In this document: piece by piece, positions 1-5,397 of the stretch
Layout: every line of letters begins with the position of its first letter
Position numbering within the stretch: the stretch's first letter is position 1
NCBI GenBank assembly: GCA_030693105.1
Contig: JAUYBK010000142.1
Coordinates: 1 to 5,397 of the forward strand
Direction of reading: 5' to 3'
Origin: Methanobacteriaceae archaeon
GTDB taxonomy: Archaea; Methanobacteriota; Methanobacteria; Methanobacteriales; Methanobacteriaceae
DNA: 5,397 bases
Translations under genes and position numbers: made by a program
The notes under the pieces: generated by a model
What the model was told of the DNA's origin: nothing
The model's input: only the letters and a program-made list of their open reading frames with translations
Database searches by the model: none

Positions 1-285
1 CAACCCCAGGGTAACGTTTAACTCAGCTACCCCGGCGTAGTGAAAAGTACGCATAGTCATCTGAGTACCCGGTTCTCCTACTGATTGAGCGGCCACCGTG
101 CCCACTGCTTCACCAGATTCTACTTCCGCCCGATCATAGGACTTTTTCAATTCCCCGACCAGTTCGTCCAGTTCAGCCACCTTCAATTTGTGCCTTTTGG
201 CTGCTTCGGCTATATCCTGGATTAACTTTTCCGGGAAATCTGCCTTTTTCTTCTTAACCGCCTTTTCGACTCTCTTAATATCCAC
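1..285 (-). CDS. rpoA2: DNA-directed RNA polymerase subunit A'' (Rpb1 C-terminal part), 5' end only
   Basis: Partial gene of 95 codons, running off the low-coordinate edge in frame. A'' completes the Rpb1 equivalent and carries the trigger loop that closes over the incoming nucleotide. Residues 1-57 are a charged, helix-forming lead (four lysines in a row at 11-14, then PEKLIQDIAEAAKRHKLK). From about residue 58 the trigger-loop signature begins: GEAVGTVAAQSVGEPGTQ, then MTMRTFHYAGVAELNVTLG. By alignment with yeast Rpb1, Q75 matches Q1078, M78 matches L1081, R79 matches N1082 and H82 matches catalytic H1085; arginine at the N1082 position is usual in archaea and bacteria. The start is GTG (283-285), inferred because an in-frame TAG lies at 304-306 and no other start-type codon falls between, and because AGGTGG is just upstream. 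It lies 45 bases downstream of rpoA1, with no terminator between. The missing part should be about 300 residues. Confidence 0.95.
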   Translation of the reverse strand, partial: MDIKRVEKAVKKKKADFPEKLIQDIAEAAKRHKLKVAELDELVGELKKSYDRAEVESGEAVGTVAAQSVGEPGTQMTMRTFHYAGVAELNVTLGL

Positions 286-289
286 ATAA

Positions 290-295
290 CCACCT
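290..295 (-). promoter_or_regulatory. Ribosome binding site of rpoA2
   Basis: On the minus strand this reads AGGTGG, partly matching the archaeal AGGTGAT form of the Shine-Dalgarno sequence, four bases before the GTG start of rpoA2. The GTG is overlapped by an out-of-frame ATG (ATGTG) that would reach a stop after 21 codons, so the conserved polymerase frame identifies the real start. Confidence 0.7.
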
Positions 296-330
296 GTTGT
301 TGCCTAGGTCCCCAAATTTTTTGATAATAA

Positions 331-3234
331 CTATTTGCCTGCTTTGGCTTTGATCCTCATCTCTTCAATGAGACGATCTATATCTGCTACTTTACCGTAG
401 TCACTCTTGGCCGGGTCAATGCCGTCTTCACCGTAGCGGGTCTGTATAACCACTCCGCGGTTGTCACGTACCGTTCCATCCAAGTTAACGCTCAGATCTT
501 GCAGGGCGTTAACCAAACGGCGCTGCATGTAACCACTTTGCGCGGTACGAATAGCAGTATCCACCAGACCTTCCCTACCACCCATAGCATGGAAGAAGAA
601 TTCTAAGGGGTCCAGGCCGGACTTGTAACTTGAATGAACGAATCCACTAGCTTTAGCACCCAGATCACCTTCCTGGAAGTGAGGTAAGGTTCGGTTACGG
701 TAACCCCGCTCGATCCTACCACCCCGGACAGATTGCTGCCCCACACAGGCAGCAATCTGAGTTAAATTCAGCATAGAACCCCGAGCACCAGTTAGAGCCA
801 TTATAACTGCGTGGTTGTCCATTCCAAAGTAGCTCTCAGCTATCTCCCCGGACTTATCCCGGGCTTCACCTAAGACCTGCATGATCTTCATCTCCAGGGT
901 CTCCCGCAGACTCCTACCAGGTAGGGCTTCCAGTTCGTCGTTGTAATAAGCTTCAATAAGTTGCTCTACCCTACTTTCAGCATTGCTTAAGAGTTCTTCA
1001 ATACGATCCTTGGCTTCCCGGGGTATTTCTTCATCAGCAGTACTGGTGGTGAATCCCCTTTTCATAATGCCAGATATTGCTAATTTGGTAGCGGAGTCCA
1101 GGAATTGGCGAGCCCGGTCCGTACCGTACTCCTTAACCACGGAGTCTAATATCTTACCCGAGAAAGCCCCAAATGCTTTCTCGTCTATGGCTCCTAATTT
1201 GAGTTCTCCATTTTCTATAACCACGTATGCATCATTTTTACATTCTTCCCGGAGACATTCGTCACACTTACGACAGATCTCCGCCTTGTAAACCATGTGC
1301 AGATCATCCGGTAACAGGAGACTGAAAATCTCCTTACCAGTCCAAGCCCTGTTTCTTGGTTCAGGAAGTGGTAACTGGGACTTTATAACCATTTGGAAAA
1401 CATCAGCTTCATTGAAGACTGACCCTTCCCTGGTGAGGATGTATCCTCCCGAGATGTGGTCGTGAATTCCACCGATAATGGGTCCTCCGAAACGAGGAGA
1501 TAATATGTGCTCCTGCACCCTCATAAGTGATTTGGCCTCTGCCCGAGATTCCTCGGTCTGGAAGACGTGCATGTTCATCTCGTCCCCATCAAAGTCAGCG
1601 TTGTAAGGAGGGCATACACAAAGGTTGAGTCGGAACGTTTTGTGAGGTAGCACCTTGACTTCGTGGGCCATCATGGACATTCTATGCAGAGATGGCTGTC
1701 GGTTGAACAGTACTATGTCTCCGTCCATTAAGTGGCGTTCCACCACGTAACCTGGTTCGAGTTTTTCCAGGATTGACTCTTTGGTCTCATCGTAGACTCT
1801 AATTTTCCGTTCGTCAGGCCTTATGACGTAGTTGGCGCCAGGGTGTATTTTGGAACCGTTTTCGATGTGCTTTTTCAGTTGATCGATGTTCCAGTCGGTT
1901 ACGTACACCGGTACCGTTACTTCGGTGGCGATCATCTCCGGCACTCCCACCTCGTTGATGCTGATGTTGGGGTCCGGGGAAATAACAGTCCGGGCTGAAA
2001 AGTTAACCCGTTTACCAGACAGGTTGCTCCTGAACCGTCCTTCTTTCCCTTTTAATCTCTGCGCAAGAGTTTTAAGTGGTCTTCCGGATCGGTGCCTGGC
2101 GGGAGGAACTCCCGATGCTTCGTTGTCAAAGTAAGTGGTAACGTGGTACTGGAGGAGCTCCCATAAATCCTCCACAATTAATTGTGGTGCTCCGGCTTCC
2201 ATGTTCTCTTTAAGCCGCTGGTTAATTCTTAGAATATCCACCAGTTTGTGAGTCAGGTCGTCTTCTGACCTTTCACCAGTTTCCAAGGTTATTGAAGGTC
2301 TTACAGTCACTGGAGGAACTGGTAAAACAGTTAGAATCATCCATTCCGGTTTAGCAATTTCGGGATTGATTCCCACCAGGTAATAATCTTCTTCTGGGAT
2401 TTTCTCCAACCATTCCCGTACTTCACTGGGAGTTAACTTGTAGTTACCCTCCACCAGGGACACCGGTTTGTCGATTTTAATATCCTCTTTAATAGTCCTC
2501 TGTTGGGCTCTTTTAGCTTCCTGGTAAATAGGCTCCACAAATTCCTTTAATTCCGCAGTGACTTCCTCATTTTTACCTTTTATGTCCTTCACGGCCTGGA
2601 TCAGATCTTCAGTTATTCCCTTTATCTCGCCCGTATTCTCGCTGCCTTCCAGTTCTAGGAGCTGGGTGACCTGTGCTTGAATATTTTTCTTACTATCTAC
2701 AGTTAGTCCATCCCCCACTTCCTCTAGGATTTCCTCAGATTTACTAATCATAGACTCAGCGTTTTTCCGAACTTCTGCTTCTTGGTGGCAGTGGGGGCAG
2801 TCGTCCCGGCGGGCCAGGGTATAAACATCTTTGATGATGTCAGTGATGCTTTCCTCATTTTGAAGTCGAGCATCTATTTTAGCTTTATAAATAACCTTTT
2901 CAGCATCAGTTAAAAGAACTTTACCACAGCTGCTGCAGCTTGATCTTAAGACCTTGTGTATGGTATCTGCAAATCCCACGTGGATAACTGGTCGTGCCAG
3001 GTTTATGTGTCCAAAGTGTCCCTGACAGTCCCCCCCCTTGGATCCACAGGAACGGCACCGGAGTCCAGGGTCAATAACTCCCAGACGTGGGTCCATTAAA
3101 CCTGCTTCTATGGGGTATCCGTCCTCATCGTAGGTGTCGGGGGTCACGATTTTAGTTACGGACATTCTCCGGATGTTTTCCGGGGAAAGTAGGCCGAAGT
3201 TGATTTGGGCAATTTTTTTTAGAATTCCTTTCAA
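331..3234 (-). CDS. rpoA1: DNA-directed RNA polymerase subunit A' (Rpb1 N-terminal part)
   Basis: Complete, 967 residues, TAG stop. It forms the clamp, active centre and bridge helix of the Rpb1 equivalent. Zinc site 1 is C60-x2-C63-x6-C70-x2-H73. Zinc site 2 is C100-x2-C103...C146-x2-C149. The catalytic loop NADFDGD is at 545-551 (DNA 1582-1602), with D547, D549 and D551 holding the catalytic magnesium. The rudder/lid region (ARHRSGRPLKTL, SGKRVNFSART) is at 380-416, and the bridge helix is at about 873-907 (EFFFHAMGGREGLVDTAIRTA). The protein ends after RYGEDGIDP plus a short tail, the usual A'/A'' split. An extra cysteine cluster, C654, C657, C660 and C665, lies in the central region. It is longer than the roughly 870-900 residues I expect for A'; the excess is explained by a helical insertion after zinc site 2. 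The start is TTG: it is the first start-type codon after an in-frame stop, begins the expected MKGILKKI sequence, and has AAGGAG nine bases upstream. Confidence 0.98.
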   Translation of the reverse strand: MKGILKKIAQINFGLLSPENIRRMSVTKIVTPDTYDEDGYPIEAGLMDPRLGVIDPGLRCRSCGSKGGDCQGHFGHINLARPVIHVGFADTIHKVLRSSCSSCGKVLLTDAEKVIYKAKIDARLQNEESITDIIKDVYTLARRDDCPHCHQEAEVRKNAESMISKSEEILEEVGDGLTVDSKKNIQAQVTQLLELEGSENTGEIKGITEDLIQAVKDIKGKNEEVTAELKEFVEPIYQEAKRAQQRTIKEDIKIDKPVSLVEGNYKLTPSEVREWLEKIPEEDYYLVGINPEIAKPEWMILTVLPVPPVTVRPSITLETGERSEDDLTHKLVDILRINQRLKENMEAGAPQLIVEDLWELLQYHVTTYFDNEASGVPPARHRSGRPLKTLAQRLKGKEGRFRSNLSGKRVNFSARTVISPDPNISINEVGVPEMIATEVTVPVYVTDWNIDQLKKHIENGSKIHPGANYVIRPDERKIRVYDETKESILEKLEPGYVVERHLMDGDIVLFNRQPSLHRMSMMAHEVKVLPHKTFRLNLCVCPPYNADFDGDEMNMHVFQTEESRAEAKSLMRVQEHILSPRFGGPIIGGIHDHISGGYILTREGSVFNEADVFQMVIKSQLPLPEPRNRAWTGKEIFSLLLPDDLHMVYKAEICRKCDECLREECKNDAYVVIENGELKLGAIDEKAFGAFSGKILDSVVKEYGTDRARQFLDSATKLAISGIMKRGFTTSTADEEIPREAKDRIEELLSNAESRVEQLIEAYYNDELEALPGRSLRETLEMKIMQVLGEARDKSGEIAESYFGMDNHAVIMALTGARGSMLNLTQIAACVGQQSVRGGRIERGYRNRTLPHFQEGDLGAKASGFVHSSYKSGLDPLEFFFHAMGGREGLVDTAIRTAQSGYMQRRLVNALQDLSVNLDGTVRDNRGVVIQTRYGEDGIDPAKSDYGKVADIDRLIEEMRIKAKAGK
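2485..2781 (-). other. Predicted helical insertion in the clamp of A'
   Basis: This encodes residues about 152-250 of A', between the last cysteine pair of zinc site 2 (CPHC, 146-149) and the strand IKIDKPVSLVEG (252-263), where the conserved sequence resumes. In the A' proteins I remember, these elements are separated by only about ten residues. The stretch is rich in Glu, Lys, Gln and Ala, has no cysteine, tryptophan or histidine, and reads as about four amphipathic helices (roughly 155-172, 179-196, 202-220 and 221-245) broken by glycine-containing turns. The frame continues through it without a stop, and codon use looks like the flanks, so it appears to be translated rather than an intron or assembly error. 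The boundaries are estimates, and the claim of insertion rests on family memory rather than an alignment. Confidence 0.7.
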
Positions 3235-3243
3235 GCTTAATCT

Positions 3244-3249
3244 CTCCTT
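3244..3249 (-). promoter_or_regulatory. Ribosome binding site of rpoA1
   Basis: On the minus strand this reads AAGGAG, complementary to the CUCCU end of archaeal 16S rRNA, nine bases before the TTG of rpoA1. It is the strongest Shine-Dalgarno match of the three starts in the window and decides in favour of the TTG start, since no ATG or GTG is available in frame after the upstream stop. Confidence 0.8.
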
Positions 3250-3268
3250 ATCCTCTTACACCCTTAAT

Positions 3269-5080
3269 TCAAGCCTTGTCCTCTAGAACCAGTTTGGGGA
3301 ATATGCACAGGCTCTTGAGTTCGTCTAGCAATAATTTAAATGCGTATGAAATTTCTACAGGGAAACTTTCTGACTCTCCACAGATAGGACAGTATTTTTT
3401 ATCCCTTATACGGTCGTAAATAGCGATCATACCACACTCAGAACATACTATGGCCTCGTACTTGTCTGATTCATCTAAGAGTCGCTCTTTGAGTGCCAAT
3501 GCTGCACCGTGGGCTATGAGACAGTCCCTTTCCATCTCACCAAATCGGAGACCACCTTCACGGGCTCTTCCTTCCGTTGGTTGTCGGGTCAGTACTTGTA
3601 CTGGTCCCCTTGAACGAGCGTATACTTTATCAGAGGTCATGTGGTGCAGTTTCTGGTAGAATGCTACGCCGATGAATATTTCTGATTCTATTCTCTCACC
3701 GGTGATTCCGTTGTAGAGTGATTCTCGACCGGCGGTTTCGAATCCATTATCTTTGAGAAGTTCCATAATTTCCAGTTCTTGACTGCCGCTAAATGGAGTT
3801 CCGTCCACACGTTTTCCTTCCATACAGCCCGCTTTACCCGCCAGCATCTCCAGTACTTGCCCTACGGACATACGGGATGGAATGGCGTGGGGGTTGATTA
3901 TAAGGTCCGGAACTACTCCGTTTTCGGTAAAGGGCATGTTTTCCTGGGAAACGATTAGCCCCACCACACCTTTTTGACCGTGCCGAGAAGCGAATTTGTC
4001 CCCAAATTCGGGTTGTCGTTGGTCTCTCACCCTTATTTTGGCCAGTTTACTTCCTTCCACTGTTTCAGTGAGCATTACGGCATCCACTACTCCGTGTTCT
4101 CCGTGGCGCACCGTTACCGAAGTTTCACGTCGCCTTTCAGCTACAGTTCCGAATTCGTCTATTTCTTCTAAGAAACGAGGGGGTGAAGTTTTACCAATTA
4201 GAACATCCCCAGACTTTACTTCCACTTCAGGATTTACTATACCGTCTTCGTCCAGGTTTCGGTACACCTCTTCGGAGCGGTATCCTCGCACAATATTTTC
4301 AGGTACCTCAAACTTGTCTTCCTGTCCACCAGGATACCTGCGTTCTGAGGCTTCATAAGACCTGAAAAATGATGAACGAGCCAATCCTCTCTCTATTGAT
4401 GCTTTGTTAAGAATTAAAGCGTCCTCCATATTGTATCCTTCGTAGGACATTACTGCCACCACGAAATTCTGGCCGGAAGGGCGCTGATCATATTGAGTAG
4501 CGTCCATACTGCGGGTTTTCACCATGGGTACTTGTGGATGGTGCATCAAATGTGCCCGAGTGTCGGTACGCAAGTGATAGTTGGATACGTATAATCCCAG
4601 GGCCTGTTTGGTCATCCCGGCTTCCATAGTGTTACGAGGGGATGAGTTGTGGTTGGCGTAGGGAATGATTCCGGCACATATTCCCAGCATGGTGGACGGG
4701 TCTATCTCTAGATGAGTGTGATCCGGAGTTAGTTCATCTTCGAACATGGCAAGGTAAGTGTTTTCTTCCTCTTCAGCGTCCAGGTATTCAATAACACCTT
4801 CAGCCACCATGTCGTCCCATGTTATTTCACTATCCGCGAGTTTTTGAAGGTGTTCATCCTTCAGAAGAGCCTTTCCATTTTCCACTACTATTACTGGTCT
4901 CCTGGTTCGTCCGGGATCATTGAAGATATATATCTCGTTGTTATCGTGATAGTAGGTTATGTTTGTCTCCGAAGAAACCTCTCCCGCCCTTCTTTTTTGG
5001 CGCATGGCTTCCACAAAAACTTCCGGATCTTTACAGGTTCCAATAAGCTTTCCATTAATATAGACCTTACATTTTTTCAC
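3269..5080 (-). CDS. rpoB1: DNA-directed RNA polymerase subunit B' (Rpb2 C-terminal half)
   Basis: Complete, 603 residues, the normal length for archaeal B'. It supplies much of the active site and the RNA-DNA hybrid-binding wall of the Rpb2 equivalent. Residues 1-100 are the small external/connector domains (Rpb2 domains 4 and 5). The hybrid-binding domain follows: GYNMEDALILNK at 215-226 with acidic pair E219/D220; GDKFASRHGQKG at 360-371 with K362 and K370, matching the active-site lysines K979 and K987 of yeast Rpb2; and INPHAIPSRMSVGQ at 395-408. The C-terminal anchor/clamp domain has PTEGRAREGGLRFGEMERDC (501-520) and a zinc site C546-x2-C549...C564-x2-C567. The start is GTG: the frame has a TAA stop eight codons upstream and no ATG, GTG or TTG between. 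Only a weak G5 run (5088-5092) precedes the start. The stop is TGA. It lies 54 bases after rpoB2 and 34 before rpoA1, consistent with one operon. Confidence 0.98.
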   Translation of the reverse strand: MKKCKVYINGKLIGTCKDPEVFVEAMRQKRRAGEVSSETNITYYHDNNEIYIFNDPGRTRRPVIVVENGKALLKDEHLQKLADSEITWDDMVAEGVIEYLDAEEEENTYLAMFEDELTPDHTHLEIDPSTMLGICAGIIPYANHNSSPRNTMEAGMTKQALGLYVSNYHLRTDTRAHLMHHPQVPMVKTRSMDATQYDQRPSGQNFVVAVMSYEGYNMEDALILNKASIERGLARSSFFRSYEASERRYPGGQEDKFEVPENIVRGYRSEEVYRNLDEDGIVNPEVEVKSGDVLIGKTSPPRFLEEIDEFGTVAERRRETSVTVRHGEHGVVDAVMLTETVEGSKLAKIRVRDQRQPEFGDKFASRHGQKGVVGLIVSQENMPFTENGVVPDLIINPHAIPSRMSVGQVLEMLAGKAGCMEGKRVDGTPFSGSQELEIMELLKDNGFETAGRESLYNGITGERIESEIFIGVAFYQKLHHMTSDKVYARSRGPVQVLTRQPTEGRAREGGLRFGEMERDCLIAHGAALALKERLLDESDKYEAIVCSECGMIAIYDRIRDKKYCPICGESESFPVEISYAFKLLLDELKSLCIFPKLVLEDKA

Positions 5081-5107
5081 AAGTTTGCCCCCAATGCCAT
5101 ATTAAAA

Positions 5108-5116
5108 ATTATAAAA
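5108..5116 (-). promoter_or_regulatory. Possible internal TATA box upstream of rpoB1
   Basis: The minus strand reads TTTTATAAT in the AT-rich 54-base spacer between rpoB2 and rpoB1, resembling the archaeal TATA box (TTTATATA-like). A start site 22-27 bases downstream would fall at about 5085-5090, just before the GTG, giving a very short leader. No clear purine-rich BRE precedes it, and intergenic AT-richness alone could produce the match. An internal promoter within this operon is therefore only a possibility. Confidence 0.2.
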
Positions 5117-5134
5117 TGAATATCAACCCTCTCC

Positions 5135-5397
<263 letters not shown>

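Noticed and set aside
286..330. Possible terminator between rpoA1 and rpoA2
   Set aside because: There is no T run on the coding strand and no convincing hairpin; rpoA2 follows with its own ribosome binding site, so read-through is expected.
983..1291. 102-codon open frame on the plus strand
   Set aside because: It lies wholly antisense to the conserved rpoA1 coding region, has no recognisable protein features, and is best explained as a shadow of that gene.
1886..2134. 82-codon open frame on the plus strand
   Set aside because: It is antisense to the rudder/lid region of rpoA1, and no ribosome binding site or family resemblance supports it.
2485..2781. Intein or intron as the explanation for the long A'
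   Set aside because: The stretch is in frame, lacks intein splice residues (no Cys at the junctions, no His-Asn end) and is too short for a homing endonuclease; a helical insertion fits better.
3996..4358. 120-codon open frame on the plus strand, with other plus-strand frames nearby
   Set aside because: It is antisense to the highly conserved active-site region of rpoB1. The Ser/Thr/Pro-rich composition is typical of a reverse-complement shadow.
4844..5119. 91-codon open frame on the plus strand spanning the rpoB1 start
   Set aside because: It mostly mirrors the rpoB1 N-terminus. Its residues in the spacer come from AT-rich non-coding sequence.

Overview
This window is the core of an archaeal RNA polymerase operon, read entirely from the minus strand. 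It most likely comes from a methanogen of the Methanobacteriales (Methanobacterium/Methanothermobacter type). Three things suggest this: both large polymerase subunits are split (B''/B' and A'/A''), the order is rpoB2-rpoB1-rpoA1-rpoA2, and the protein wording is what I recall from that order. The order-level placement is from memory of the family, not from a search. GC content looks close to 45-50% by eye.

In transcription order, from high to low coordinates: the last 86 residues of subunit B'' (rpoB2, 5397 to 5135, cut by the window edge); a 54-base spacer; complete subunit B' (rpoB1, 5080 to 3269, 603 residues); a 34-base spacer; complete subunit A' (rpoA1, 3234 to 331, 967 residues); a 45-base spacer; and the first 95 residues of subunit A'' (rpoA2, 285 to 1, cut by the window edge). 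There is no gene-free stretch over 300 bases. I found no tRNA, rRNA, CRISPR array, mobile element or convincing terminator.

The genes build one machine. B'' plus B' form the equivalent of eukaryotic Rpb2, and A' plus A'' form the equivalent of Rpb1. The window holds the catalytic aspartates (A'), the bridge helix (A'), the main part of the trigger loop (A''), the active-site lysines (B') and three zinc sites. The order and short same-strand spacing fit one polycistronic message giving balanced subunit supply.

This is conserved housekeeping DNA, and I see no undescribed system in it. The points worth a second look are: a predicted helical insertion of roughly 80-95 residues in the clamp of A' just after its second zinc motif; a separate cysteine cluster in A'; non-ATG starts for all three genes whose start is visible; and a good Shine-Dalgarno sequence stranded at the B'' stop codon with no proper start near it.
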